Origin: Luteimicrobium subarcticum
Lineage (GTDB): Bacteria > Actinomycetota > Actinomycetes > Actinomycetales > Cellulomonadaceae
Assembly: GCF_002798015.1 (NCBI RefSeq)
Contig: NZ_PGTZ01000007.1
Span: forward strand, 186,001-250,000
DNA length: 64,000 nt
Reading direction: 5' to 3'
A program made the translations under genes and the position numbers. How positions within the stretch are numbered: the stretch's first letter is position 1; every line of letters starts with the position of its first letter. Positions 15,803-27,444 of this stretch are shown here, in pieces. The notes under the pieces were generated by a model that ran no database searches, had not been told where the DNA came from, and saw only the letters and a program-made list of their open reading frames with translations.

Positions 15803-18592
15803 ATGAGACGCCAGACACGACGACTCCTCGCCGCAGGAGTGACGACGTCCGTGGCCGCGGCGATCGGGGTGGCCGCGCTGACGATCCCCGGCGCTCAGGC
15901 CGCCACGACCGGCGCGAACGGGTTCGCCTCCCAGAACGGTGGCACCACCGGGGGAGCGGGCGGCGCGACCGTCAAGGCGACGACCGGCACGGCCATCAAC
16001 CAGGCGCTGTGCAGCCGGGCGAGCGACGACACGCCGCTCACGATCCAGGTCGAGGGCACCATCACGCTCGGCAACACCACGAAGGTCTCGGGCGACAGCT
16101 GCGACACCACCGCGACCGAGGTCCAGCTCAAGGGTGTCAGCAACGTGACCCTCCTGGGCGTCGGCTCCGGCGCCACGTTCGACCAGATCGGCATCCACCT
16201 GCGCGACGCGCACAACATCGTGATCCAGAACGTCACCGTGCAGAACGTCCACAAGTCGCACGGGCCCGTCTCGAACGGCGGCGACGCGATCGGCATGGAG
16301 TCCGGCGTCTCGAACGTCTGGGTCGACCACGACACGCTGCTGGCGTCCGGCGGCGAGGACGAGGGCTTCGACTCGCTCCTCGACATGAAGGCCGACACCA
16401 CGTACGTCACGGCGTCCTACAACGTCTTCCGGCACTCCGGGCGCGGCGGCCTCATCGGGTCGAGCGACAGCGACACCGGCAACGGCCCGGTCACGTTCCA
16501 TCACAACCTGTACGACACCATCGACTCGCGCACCCCGCTGCTGCGCGCCGCGACGGCGCACATCTACGACAACTACTACGTGGACCTCCAGAAGTCGGGC
16601 ATCAACCCGCGCGACGGGGGCAAGGCCAAGGTCGAGAACAACTACTTCAAGAACTCGAAGGACCCGCTCGGCACCTTCTACACCGACCTCATGGGGTACT
16701 GGCAGGTCGCCGGCAACGTGTTCGACGGCGTCACCTGGACGGCAGCGGGCACCGAGAACCACCCCGCCGGCCCGAACGTGACGTCCACGACGACCGTCGC
16801 GATCCCGTACTCGTACACGCTCGACGCCGCGAGCTGCGTGCCGAGCATCGTCACCGCCACGGCCGGCGCGAACACGGGCCTCAAGGTGTCGAGCGGGTCG
16901 TGCACGGCCACGTCGCCGACCGCGACGCCGACGAAGTCCGCGACACCGAGCCCGACGTCGTCGGCCACCTCGACGCCCACCTCGACCCCGACGTCCACCT
17001 CGACCGGGGGGTCGACCGGCGGCACGACGAGCGGAGCACCAACCCCGGGCAGCGGCGCGATCTACGTCGCTCCCACCGGCTCGGCGAGCGCGGCCGGCAC
17101 CCTCGCCGCGCCGACGACCCTCGCCGCCGCCGTCGCCAAGGTCACGCCCGGCGGGCAGATCTTCCTGCGCGGCGGCACCTACGCCCTGACGGACACGGTC
17201 ACGGTCCAGCCGGGCAACGACGGGACGGCGTCCGCGCTGACGACCCTCGCCGCGTACCCCGGTGAGAAGCCCGTGCTCGACTTCTCGGCCCAGGCCGAGG
17301 CCGACTCGAACCGCGGCCTCGCGCTCGGCGGCGACTACTGGCGCGTCTACGGCATCACCGTCCAGCACGCCGGCGACAACGGCATCCTGCTGGGCGGCAG
17401 CCACAACGTGATCGAGCGCGTCGTCACGGCGTACAACCACGACACGGGCCTGCAGATCGCGCGCCTCGTCGCCGGTGCGCCGGCGTCCGAGTGGCCGTCC
17501 GACAACCTCGTCGTCAGCAGCGAGTCGCACGACAACGTCGACTCGGACGGGGAGGACGCCGACGGCTTCGCCGCCAAGCTCACCGCCGGCCCCGGCAACG
17601 TGTTCCGGTACGACGTCTCGCACAACAACATCGACGACGGCTGGGACCTGTACGCCAAGGAGGAGACCGGACCCATCGGCGTCGTCACCATCGAGGACTC
17701 GCTCTCGTACCACAACGGCACCCTGTCGGACGGCTCGCAGGCCGGCAGCGGCGACCGTAACGGGTTCAAGCTCGGCGGCTCCAAGATCGCGAACGACCAC
17801 GTCGCGCTCCGCAACATCGCGTACGAGAACGGCCACGACGGCTTCACGTACAACAGCAACCCGGGCCACATGACCATCACGGGCAACGTCAGCCTCAAGA
17901 ACGCGGAGCGGAACTTCCACTGGGAGACCGGGACGTCCGTGTTCAGCGGCAACCTGTCGTGCGACAGCGGGTCGAACGACAAGGTCGTCGGGACCGACGA
18001 CGGGACGAACCACTTCTACGCCGGCACGAACAGCGCGGGCTGCTCCGCGTACTCCGGTGCGCTCGGGTGGTCGTTCGACGCGAGCGGGAAGCTCCGGGTG
18101 ACGTTCGGCGGGTCGACCCCGACCAGCTCGCCGACCGCCACGGCCACGCCGACCAAGACGTCCACCCCGACGTCCACCCCGACGTCCAGCCCGACGGCCA
18201 CCGCCACGCCGACGGGCACGCCCACCGGCACCAACCTCAGCCTCGGCGCGTCCGCGGACGGGTCGAGCAAGGGCAGCGGCACCAGCTACGGCGCCGCGAT
18301 CGACGGCGACGCCACCACGTACTGGTCGCCCAGCGGCTCGACGGGCACCATCTCGGTCAAGTGGTCGTCGGCGAAGAAGGTCGCGGCGGTCGTGGTCAAG
18401 GAGCCGACCGGCACGTCCGGGACGATCGGCGCCTGGAAGATCGTGAACAACGACACCGGTGCCGTCCTCGCGACGGGCACCGGCGCCGGGACGATCCGGT
18501 TCACCGCCACCTCGTTGACGAAGATCAACCTCCAGATCACGAGCTCGTCCAGCACCCCGAAGGTCGCGGAGCTCGCGACGTACGCCGGCTGA
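15803..18592 (+). CDS. Secreted dual-domain pectate lyase (PL1 + PL9) with C-terminal F5/8-like domain
   Basis: A 929-residue modular enzyme. Residues 1-33 are a signal peptide ending AQA. A PL1 beta-helix follows (about 34-370; VWVDHDTL near 172, DSLLDMKAD near 190, R in RHSGRGG near 209). After a Ser/Thr/Pro linker (371-418) comes a PL9 beta-helix (about 419-768) with Ca-site residues in DGEDADGFAAKL and the catalytic Lys in NGFKLGGS at about 656. A second linker leads to a discoidin-like domain (809-929). It cleaves polygalacturonate by beta-elimination outside the cell. ATG follows GTGAGGAAC. Two lyase families in one chain is uncommon. Confidence 0.92.
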   Translation: MRRQTRRLLAAGVTTSVAAAIGVAALTIPGAQAATTGANGFASQNGGTTGGAGGATVKATTGTAINQALCSRASDDTPLTIQVEGTITLGNTTKVSGDSCDTTATEVQLKGVSNVTLLGVGSGATFDQIGIHLRDAHNIVIQNVTVQNVHKSHGPVSNGGDAIGMESGVSNVWVDHDTLLASGGEDEGFDSLLDMKADTTYVTASYNVFRHSGRGGLIGSSDSDTGNGPVTFHHNLYDTIDSRTPLLRAATAHIYDNYYVDLQKSGINPRDGGKAKVENNYFKNSKDPLGTFYTDLMGYWQVAGNVFDGVTWTAAGTENHPAGPNVTSTTTVAIPYSYTLDAASCVPSIVTATAGANTGLKVSSGSCTATSPTATPTKSATPSPTSSATSTPTSTPTSTSTGGSTGGTTSGAPTPGSGAIYVAPTGSASAAGTLAAPTTLAAAVAKVTPGGQIFLRGGTYALTDTVTVQPGNDGTASALTTLAAYPGEKPVLDFSAQAEADSNRGLALGGDYWRVYGITVQHAGDNGILLGGSHNVIERVVTAYNHDTGLQIARLVAGAPASEWPSDNLVVSSESHDNVDSDGEDADGFAAKLTAGPGNVFRYDVSHNNIDDGWDLYAKEETGPIGVVTIEDSLSYHNGTLSDGSQAGSGDRNGFKLGGSKIANDHVALRNIAYENGHDGFTYNSNPGHMTITGNVSLKNAERNFHWETGTSVFSGNLSCDSGSNDKVVGTDDGTNHFYAGTNSAGCSAYSGALGWSFDASGKLRVTFGGSTPTSSPTATATPTKTSTPTSTPTSSPTATATPTGTPTGTNLSLGASADGSSKGSGTSYGAAIDGDATTYWSPSGSTGTISVKWSSAKKVAAVVVKEPTGTSGTIGAWKIVNNDTGAVLATGTGAGTIRFTATSLTKINLQITSSSSTPKVAELATYAG

Positions 18593-18612
18593 GCGGCGCA
18601 CGACAGCACGAC

Positions 18613-18661
18613 CACCGCGGGCCGCGGTGCGGTGAGACCCACCGCGCCGTGGCCCGCGGTG
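18613..18661. terminator. Long imperfect hairpin after the pectate lyase gene
   Basis: Arms 18613-18634 and 18640-18661 pair over 22 bp with two mismatched positions around a 5-nt loop, 20 bp after the stop codon. Confidence 0.75.
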
Positions 18662-18678
18662 CGTGCTAGACGTAGGCC

Positions 18679-19659
18679 ATGACCGACACACCGGCCTCGG
18701 CGCCCGGCACGCCGCGCGTCGCCGCGGACGTCGAGCACGGCGAGTCGACGGTCACCGTCGTGGTCGCGTTCTTCGCCAACCTGCTGGTCGCCGTCGCGAA
18801 GACCGCCGCGGCGATGATCACCGGGTCGGCGTCGATGGTCGCGGAGGCCGTGCACTCGTGGGCCGACACCGGCAACGAGGTGTTCCTGCTCGTCGCCGAC
18901 CGGTCCGCGCGGCGGCGCGCCGACGCCGCCCACCCGCTCGGCTACGGTCGCGAGGCGTACGTCTGGTCGATGTTCGCGGCGCTCGGCCTGTTCGCCCTCG
19001 GTGCGGGCGTGTCGATCACGCACGGCGTCCAGGAGCTCATCGACCCCGAGCCCGCCACCGACTTCGGCGTCGCGTACGCCGTGCTCGGCGTGTCGTTCGT
19101 CCTCGAGGGCTACTCGTTCCTGCGGTCCGTGCGCCAGGCCCGCCCCGAGGCGCGCGAGGCCGAGCGCGACCTCGTCGAGCACATCGTCACGACGTCCGAC
19201 CCGACGCTGCGGGCCGTGTTCGCCGAGGACGCCGCCGCCCTCGTCGGGCTCGTCATCGCGTTCGGCGGCGTGCTCGCCCACCAGCTCACCGGGTCCGCGG
19301 TGCCCGACGCGATCGGGTCGATCCTCGTCGGCGTCGTCCTCGCCGTCGTGTCCGTCGTCCTCATCCGGCGCAACCGCGACTTCCTCGTCGGCGCCGGGAC
19401 CGACGAGCGGACCCGCGACGCCACCCTGCGCGGCATCCTCGCCCTGCCGGGCGTCGAACGGGTCACCTACCTGCGCATCGAGTACGTCGGTCCGCGGTCG
19501 CTGTACCTCGTCGCCGCCGTCGACCTCGTCGGCGACGCCAAGGAGTCCGACGTGGCCCGCCGCCTCGACGCCCTCGAGCGTGACGTCGCCGGGTGGGAGC
19601 ACGTCGCCGGCGCGGTCTTCACGCTCTCGACGCCGGAGGCGCCGTCGCTGACGGTGTGA
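18679..19659 (+). CDS. Cation diffusion facilitator (metal/H+ antiporter)
   Basis: A 326-residue CDF protein: six membrane helices, the signature MITGSASMVAEAVHSWADTGNE (helix 2, with H and D of the metal site) and a second H-x3-D-like set in AVFAEDAAALVGL (helix 5), then a cytoplasmic ferredoxin-like domain. It exports divalent metal such as Zn2+, Fe2+ or Mn2+; the N-terminal H-S-x-x-D pattern leaves the metal open. A degenerate -10 box TAGACG lies 6 nt before the ATG, suggesting a leaderless transcript. It converges on an LppM gene with 26 bp between. Confidence 0.88.
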   Translation: MTDTPASAPGTPRVAADVEHGESTVTVVVAFFANLLVAVAKTAAAMITGSASMVAEAVHSWADTGNEVFLLVADRSARRRADAAHPLGYGREAYVWSMFAALGLFALGAGVSITHGVQELIDPEPATDFGVAYAVLGVSFVLEGYSFLRSVRQARPEAREAERDLVEHIVTTSDPTLRAVFAEDAAALVGLVIAFGGVLAHQLTGSAVPDAIGSILVGVVLAVVSVVLIRRNRDFLVGAGTDERTRDATLRGILALPGVERVTYLRIEYVGPRSLYLVAAVDLVGDAKESDVARRLDALERDVAGWEHVAGAVFTLSTPEAPSLTV

Positions 19660-19685
19660 ACGGTTCCGTGGGCGACGCGGGTGCG

Positions 19686-20708
19686 TCAGCCCGCCGACGG
19701 CGGGGCCGGAGGGGGCTTGGGTCCCGCCTCCCACGGCGGCGCGGCGCCGTCGTCGGTCGGTGGGAGGCCGGTCGGTGGGAGGTCGGTCGATGGGACGTCG
19801 GTCGATGGGACGTCGGTCGGCGGCGTGGGCGCGGGAGGTGCGTCCGCCTGGAAGCCCGGCTGGACGTCCAGGCGCTGGGTCGCATGGTCCTGCGGGTGGG
19901 CGTCGGGGGCGTCCTGCGCGGCCGGCTTCCTGCCGCGCAGCAGGACGAGCAGGACGACCGCGATCACGGCGAGCACCGCGAGCCCGATGAGCAGCCACAC
20001 CCACCACGCGAGCCCGCTCGACCCCGTCGTCGCCTTGCCGCGCGCGTCGAGGTTGATGACGTCGGACCCGCTCGACGTCCACGTCACCGTGCTGCCGTCG
20101 ATCGTCGCCGCCGGGTCCGCCGAGACGACCGCGCCCGGGAAGGTGATCGCGATCTTCACGTCGAACAGGCTCGCGATCTGGTCGGACGACAGGCCCGACT
20201 CCTCGGCGTCCGCGTCCGAGCCGAGGTCTGCGAGGTCGAGCTTGCCGGAGACGACGAACTCGTCACCGTCGCGGACGATCTTCAGGTCGTCGGGGTCCTC
20301 GGTGCCGGACGTGCTGGTGGCGTCGCCGCCCAGGTCGTCCAGCGACGAGTTCTTCAGCGTGACCTTGGTGCCGGTGTACCCGTCCTGCTGGTACGGCTCG
20401 CTCGTCGCGCCCTCGCCGAAGTCGTCGGCCGGGTCCTCGCCCTCGGTCGCCTCCTTCAGCAGGTCCTTCGGGTCCTGGCCCAGCGCCTTGGCCGCGGAGT
20501 CCTGGATCGCGTAGATCACCGTGCCGTCCGCGGTGTTGTCGCTGTGCAGCGTGAACGCCATGTCGATCTTCACGCACCCGCTCAGGGCGAGGACCGTGAC
20601 GGCCGCGAGCGTGGTGAGCGCCGCCGCGCGCCGCCGTCTGCCGCGCGGGCGCTCCGACGGGGGAACGGCCGGGGCGTCACCGGTCCGCGACGTGGTGGTG
20701 GTCGACAT
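19686..20708 (-). CDS. LppM-type lipoprotein with C-terminal helix and Pro-rich tail
   Basis: A 340-residue envelope protein. The lipobox LSGC (about 42-45) follows a basic N terminus and hydrophobic run; then an LppM/DUF3153 domain (about 46-225: CVKIDMAFTLHSDNTADGT opens it), one transmembrane helix (about 240-263) and a cytoplasmic tail with repeated Pro-Thr-Asp units. Mycobacterial LppM is an outer-face lipoprotein that affects host phagocytosis; the role in free-living relatives is unknown. The tail is coded by a 15-bp tandem repeat. A shorter paralogue lies upstream in the same orientation. Confidence 0.8.
   Translation of the reverse strand: MSTTTTSRTGDAPAVPPSERPRGRRRRAAALTTLAAVTVLALSGCVKIDMAFTLHSDNTADGTVIYAIQDSAAKALGQDPKDLLKEATEGEDPADDFGEGATSEPYQQDGYTGTKVTLKNSSLDDLGGDATSTSGTEDPDDLKIVRDGDEFVVSGKLDLADLGSDADAEESGLSSDQIASLFDVKIAITFPGAVVSADPAATIDGSTVTWTSSGSDVINLDARGKATTGSSGLAWWVWLLIGLAVLAVIAVVLLVLLRGRKPAAQDAPDAHPQDHATQRLDVQPGFQADAPPAPTPPTDVPSTDVPSTDLPPTGLPPTDDGAAPPWEAGPKPPPAPPSAG
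19755..19814. repeat. 15-bp tandem repeat coding the Pro-rich tail
   Basis: Four 15-bp units (19755-19769, 19770-19784, 19785-19799, 19800-19814) in two variants. On the coding strand they give DVPST/LPPT-type pentapeptides, and gain or loss of a unit stays in frame. Confidence 0.85.
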
Positions 20709-20826
20709 GGTCCCCCGCTCCCCGGCGGTCCCGTCGACAAGGACGCGACCACCTGTGAAGGTTCTGTGATGGAACCAGGTTAAGCGAGACGGCCGCAGAC
20801 CTCTCGGGGACGCGTCACCGGCCGCG

Positions 20827-21639
20827 TCAGTGCCTGCTCGGGGGCCCGCCCGCGGCGTCCCGGCGGCGGTTGCGGGCCACCGTCGTCAGGACGAGCGTGA
20901 CGATCGTCGCGAGCACCAGCGCGGGGAGCGCAAACACGTACCAGGGCACGCGCGTGCCCTGGTTGGAGGACCACGCGACCGCGTGCCCGTCCAGCACCCC
21001 GTCCGACGACGACCACGTCACGGTGTTCTCGGACGACGACGCCCCGGTCCCGTCCGCCGACGCGACCTTGCCGGGGAACGTGAGCGCGAGCTCGACGTCG
21101 TCGCCCGCCGGGCTCGCAGTCGCCGCGTCGCCCCCGGCGGCGCTCGACGCGGTGCCCGCGTCCTCGTCGCCGAGGCGCGCGAGCGTCGCCGCCGACAGGT
21201 CCAGGTGGACGTCGACGACGAACTGGTCGCCGCGGTCGGCGGCCTGCCGGGCGATGGTGAGCGTCTCGTCGCCCGGCCCGTCGGCGACGGCCGTCGCGAG
21301 GTCCGCGAGCGGGGTCGCGTGCAACGTGATCTTCGTGCCCGTGTACCCGCCGGCGTGGTACGGCGCGCTCGTCGCGCTGTCGCCGAGGCGGGCCGCGAGG
21401 TCGTGCTGGTCGAGCACCCGCTGCCACAGGGCGTCCGGCGTCTCGCCGAGCGCGGTCGCGACGCGGTCGGGGACGGCGAGGACGATCGTGCCGTCCGTGG
21501 TGTCGTCGATGTTGACGCGCAGGTCGGCGTCGAGGCGGCCGCAGCCGGCGAGCGCGAGGACGGCGACCCCGGCGAGTGCCAGCAGCGACCCCGTCCGGTG
21601 GCGTCGGCGGCTGCGGGCGATCGGGGTCGTGAGGGGCAT
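20827..21639 (-). CDS. LppM-type lipoprotein (paralogue)
   Basis: A 270-residue protein with lipobox LAGC near residue 32, an LppM/DUF3153 domain that starts CGRLDADLRVNIDDTTDGT, and a membrane helix near 235-258 followed by a short basic tail. It shares with the neighbour the D-G-T-(I/V) and Y-x-x-x-G-Y-T-G-T-K motifs. The ATG at 21639 was preferred to one 96 bp upstream because it gives a normal lipoprotein signal (basic residues, then hydrophobic run). The longer form would overlap the HAIR operator of clpB. Confidence 0.8.
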   Translation of the reverse strand: MPLTTPIARSRRRHRTGSLLALAGVAVLALAGCGRLDADLRVNIDDTTDGTIVLAVPDRVATALGETPDALWQRVLDQHDLAARLGDSATSAPYHAGGYTGTKITLHATPLADLATAVADGPGDETLTIARQAADRGDQFVVDVHLDLSAATLARLGDEDAGTASSAAGGDAATASPAGDDVELALTFPGKVASADGTGASSSENTVTWSSSDGVLDGHAVAWSSNQGTRVPWYVFALPALVLATIVTLVLTTVARNRRRDAAGGPPSRH

Positions 21640-21697
21640 GGTTCTGAGGGTAGCCACGTGGCCTGGACGCGGGTCGCGATGCCTCTTCCCACTCAGA

Positions 21698-21718
21698 CTT
21701 GAGCGGAATAGGCTCAAC
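21698..21718. promoter_or_regulatory. HAIR operator (HspR-binding site) of clpB
   Basis: CTTGAGC-N7-GCTCAAC matches the HAIR consensus CTTGAGT-N7-ACTCAAG, with perfect dyad TTGAGC/GCTCAA. It lies 50 bp before the clpB start, so HspR should repress this chaperone until heat stress. Confidence 0.85.
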
Positions 21719-21768
21719 TCTGCGCCCGTTGTCACGGACAGAAGAATCGTCCCCTACCCGGGAGAACC

Positions 21769-24384
<2,616 letters not shown>

Positions 24385-24567
24385 CGCGCGGTCCGTCGAC
24401 GGGGCACGGCGATCGGGCGGACGGGCGGTCGGACGGGGCGACGAGCTGTCTCGGACTGTCGTCCGGCGGCCCCTGGGGGCCCGCGCGGACTCCTTGACGT
24501 CCTTCGACACCTCGTCGCCCCCGTCCTCTGGGCGTCGGTCCCCGCCCTGCGTCGTCATCGGCTCCCG

Positions 24568-24591
24568 TTCGTGACGCGGAGCACCCGAGCC
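24568..24591 (-). repeat. Dispersed intergenic repeat, degenerate copy
   Basis: Matches 21 of 24 positions of the copy at 63583-63606; the three differences sit together in the centre of the small dyad. Confidence 0.6.
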
Positions 24592-24697
24592 CCTTGCCGC
24601 GACGCGGCGACGTCGTCGGTCCGCGAGCGAAGGGGCTGGTCCTGGGGGTCCGGGCCGGGCGGCGCGGGCCGGGGTGGAGGGTGCGGGGCGGGCTGTG

Positions 24698-24714
24698 GTG
24701 CGTGGCGTCACGAA
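24698..24714 (+). repeat. Dispersed intergenic repeat, core copy
   Basis: GTGCGTGGCGTCACGAA is identical over 17 bp to the core of the copies at 63736-63752 and 63790-63806, about 39 kb away. Confidence 0.75.
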
Positions 24715-24788
24715 CCGCGACGCGTCCCGCCCCGCGGTCGCCCCGCCCCGACGTCGCCCCGCTCGGCGGGGTCCTCGCGACCGCGGCG

Positions 24789-25775
24789 TCAGACGGCGAG
24801 GCCGCGGGCGCGCAGGAACTCCACCTGACGTAGCCACTGGCGGGTCTGCCCGCCCTCGTGCCCGTTGAACGGGTAGACGGCGATCTCGTGGTCCTCCGAC
24901 GCGAGCGCGTTGTACGCCGCGAACGTGGTGGACGGCGGGACGACGTCGTCCATGAGCGCGACAGAGAACAGCGCGGGCGCGGTGATGCGTCGCGCGAAGT
25001 TCACGCCGTCCAGGTAGGACGCCGTGGTGAGCACCGTCTCGAGGGCGTCGCGGTGGACGGCGAGGTACCGGGCGAGCTCGGTGAACGGGTCCGACGTGGC
25101 GACCTGCATACCGTGCTCCCACGCGCACAGGAACGCGACGTCGGGCAGCACGGCCGCCGCGGACGCGAGTGCGCCGGCGGCGATGGCGATGCCGCCGCCC
25201 TGGCTGCCGCCGGTGACGCTGACCCGGCCGGCGTCGACGAACGGCAGCGCGCGCACGTGCTCGACGAGCAGCGCCGCGTCCGTGTACACGCGGCGGTAGT
25301 AATGGTCGCGCGGGTCCTCGATGCCGCGGGTCATCCAGCCGTGCGCTGCGGGCCCGCCGCCGTGCGGGTCCGGGGTGTCGCCGCCGGTTCCCCAGCCGGA
25401 CCCCTGGCCGCGGGTGTCCATGAAGACGTGGACGTTCCCGGCGAGGGCCCAGCCGGTCCGCTCGCCCGCGATGCCGCGCCCGCCGTTGTACCCGTTGAAC
25501 TCGACGACGGCGGGCAGCGGGGCGTCGTCGGGACGGCGGCGCGGCCGCACGACCCACCCCTTGACGGGTTCGCCGCCGAAGCCGGGGAACGTGAGGTCCT
25601 CGACGACGACCTCGGTGATGGGCGTCTCCGCCGGGACGAGGTCGGCGCCCCGCCCGGCGCCCGCGGCCCGGGACTTCGACAGCGTCTTCGCCCAGAAGGC
25701 GTCGAAGTCGGCGGGCTCGCGGACGTCCGGCCGGAAGCGCTCGAGCTCGACCAGCGGCAGGTCGGTGAAGGGCAC
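24789..25775 (-). CDS. Acetyl xylan esterase / cephalosporin-C deacetylase (CE7)
   Basis: A 328-residue alpha/beta-hydrolase of usual CE7 length. The nucleophile is Ser191 in GGSQGGG, with Asp276 (in ALMDDVVPPSTTFAAYN) and His306 (in FNGHEGG); RGQGSGWGTGGDTPD is the family oxyanion segment. It has no signal peptide, so it acts in the cytoplasm on imported acetylated xylo-oligosaccharides. GTG start preceded by GAGGAG. It lies downstream of xylAB on the same strand, but an inverted repeat at 25810-25858 separates them, so it may have its own promoter. It fits the xylan-use theme. Confidence 0.92.
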   Translation of the reverse strand: MPFTDLPLVELERFRPDVREPADFDAFWAKTLSKSRAAGAGRGADLVPAETPITEVVVEDLTFPGFGGEPVKGWVVRPRRRPDDAPLPAVVEFNGYNGGRGIAGERTGWALAGNVHVFMDTRGQGSGWGTGGDTPDPHGGGPAAHGWMTRGIEDPRDHYYRRVYTDAALLVEHVRALPFVDAGRVSVTGGSQGGGIAIAAGALASAAAVLPDVAFLCAWEHGMQVATSDPFTELARYLAVHRDALETVLTTASYLDGVNFARRITAPALFSVALMDDVVPPSTTFAAYNALASEDHEIAVYPFNGHEGGQTRQWLRQVEFLRARGLAV

Positions 25776-25809
25776 AGGTCTCCTCGGGGAGCGTGGTCAG
25801 CCCGCCGAA

Positions 25810-25858
25810 CCGCACCTTTCGCACCTCGTCGGGGACGGATGACGGACGAAAGGTGCGG
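25810..25858. terminator. 12-bp inverted repeat between xylB and the esterase gene
   Basis: CCGCACCTTTCG (25810-25821) pairs perfectly with CGAAAGGTGCGG (25847-25858) around 25 nt. It could end or process the xylAB transcript, or be an operator for the esterase gene. Confidence 0.5.
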
Positions 25859-25878
25859 CTCGGGGGACGGGTGGGAAG

Positions 25879-27444
25879 TCAGGACCGCAGGGACGGGAAC
25901 GCGGCGTCCCGGACGTGCGCGTATTCGTGGCGGACGTGCGGGGCGGGCTCCGCCTCGAAGGTCACCGTCCCGGCGGACGCGGCGCCCCACGAGGGCGGCT
26001 CATCACCCCCGGCGAGAACCCAGGCGGCCTGCCGGGCGGCACCGTCGGCGACGTACTCGCCGGCGGGCGGCACCTCGACCGGGCGTCCGAGGACGCTCGG
26101 AGCCACGTGCCGGACGGCCTCGGACCGCGCGGCCCCGCCGACCAGACGGACCCGCTGGACGTCCACACCCTGCCGGACGAGCGCGTCGAGCCCGTCGGCG
26201 AGCCCGCACAGCATGCCCTCCACGGCGGCGCGAGCGAGGTGCTCGGGGGTCGCCGTGGCGAGCCGCAGGCCGTGGACCGACCCGGTGGCGTCGGGCAGGT
26301 TGGGGGTGCGCTCGCCCTCCAGGTAGGGGAGCAGGACGAGTCCGTCCGCCCCGGCGGGTGCGGCGAGCGCGAGCCGGGACAGCCCGTCGTGGTCGACGCC
26401 CAGCATCCGGCAGGCCGCGTCGAGCACCCGGCTCGCATTGAGCGTCACGCCGAGCAGCAGGTAGCGTCCGGTCGCGTCGGCGAACCCGTTGACCAGCCCG
26501 GACGCGTCGGCGCTGGGTCGGTCGGCCACGGCGGACACGACGCCGGACGTACCGAGCGAGACGGTGACGTCTCCGGCGCGCATGCCGAGCGCGAGAGCGG
26601 CCGCGGCGTTGTCGCCGGCGCCCGGTGCGAGCACGGCGCCGACAGTGGTCCCGTCGACGACGCGGCCGGCGTGCGCGGGATCCGCGTGGCCGCCGTCCTG
26701 CGCCGGTCCGAGGACGCGGGGGAGCACGATCTGCCGGGCGACCGACTCGTCGACCCGCAGGGCGAGGGCGAGCAGGTCGTAGCGGTAGGCTCCCCGGCCG
26801 TCGTCGCCCGAGGCGTCGAAGTACCCGGTGCCTGACGCGTCGGACCGGTCGGTGACGAGGGCGGCGAGGTCGGGCTCGAGGTCCTGCGAGACAGGTCCGT
26901 AGCCGGCGATGCGCCAGGTGAGCCAGTCGTGGGGGAGCGCGACGGCGGCGATCCGGTCGACGAGCTCGGGCTCGTGGTCGGCGACCCAGCGCAGCTTGGT
27001 GGCGGTGATGGACGCGACGAGCACGGACCCGGTGGCCCGGGCCCACGCCTCGGCACCGAGCTCGGCGACGAGGTCGGCGGCGGACGACGCCGACCGGGTG
27101 TCGTTCCACAGCAGCGCGGGGCGCAGCACCTCGCCGTCGGCGTCGAGCAGGACCATGCCGTGCTGCTGCCCGCCGACGCCGAGGGCGGCGACGCCCGCGT
27201 CGCCGGTCAGGCCACCGGCCGCGGCCGACGCCTCGCAGAACGCGTCCCACCAGGCGTCGGGGTGCACCTCGGTGCCCTCGGGGTGCTTGGCCGACCCGGA
27301 CCGGACGAGCTCGCCCGTCGCGGCGTCGCGGACGACGACCTTGCAGGACTGGGTGGACGAGTCGACGCCGGCGACGAGGGTGCGCGCGCCGCCGGGGGCG
27401 GCCGACGCGTGGTCGACCGCCCCCGGGGTGGTGTGCGTGCTCAT
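25879..27444 (-). CDS. xylB: Xylulokinase
   Basis: A 521-residue FGGY-family sugar kinase. [10 protein letters not shown] near the N terminus is the first phosphate motif, [11 protein letters not shown] the substrate segment, and [13 protein letters not shown] with VSLGTSGVV the ATP site. It phosphorylates D-xylulose to D-xylulose-5-phosphate for the pentose phosphate pathway. The ATG overlaps the xylA stop by one base (TGATG on the minus strand), so translation is coupled. A very long open frame runs upstream through xylA in this frame but carries no homology. Confidence 0.93.
   Translation of the reverse strand: MSTHTTPGAVDHASAAPGGARTLVAGVDSSTQSCKVVVRDAATGELVRSGSAKHPEGTEVHPDAWWDAFCEASAAAGGLTGDAGVAALGVGGQQHGMVLLDADGEVLRPALLWNDTRSASSAADLVAELGAEAWARATGSVLVASITATKLRWVADHEPELVDRIAAVALPHDWLTWRIAGYGPVSQDLEPDLAALVTDRSDASGTGYFDASGDDGRGAYRYDLLALALRVDESVARQIVLPRVLGPAQDGGHADPAHAGRVVDGTTVGAVLAPGAGDNAAAALALGMRAGDVTVSLGTSGVVSAVADRPSADASGLVNGFADATGRYLLLGVTLNASRVLDAACRMLGVDHDGLSRLALAAPAGADGLVLLPYLEGERTPNLPDATGSVHGLRLATATPEHLARAAVEGMLCGLADGLDALVRQGVDVQRVRLVGGAARSEAVRHVAPSVLGRPVEVPPAGEYVADGAARQAAWVLAGGDEPPSWGAASAGTVTFEAEPAPHVRHEYAHVRDAAFPSLRS

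Larger units (their letters stand above)
24385..24788. other. Convergent intergenic stretch with two dispersed-repeat copies
   Basis: No gene is supported in these 404 bases between the ends of clpB and the esterase gene. It holds two copies of the GTGCGTGGCGTCACGAA family (24568-24591 and 24698-24714), in opposite orientations, plus GC-rich filler. The hairpin GGCCCCTGGGGGCC near 24470 is too small to call. Confidence 0.6.

Noticed and set aside
15671-18691. 1006-codon minus-strand frame opposite the pectate lyase gene
   Set aside because: No homology, low-complexity Arg/Val/Gly composition; a shadow of the real gene.
24466-24486. Terminator after clpB
   Set aside because: GGCCCC/GGGGCC around 2 nt is too tight and short compared with the other hairpins in the window.
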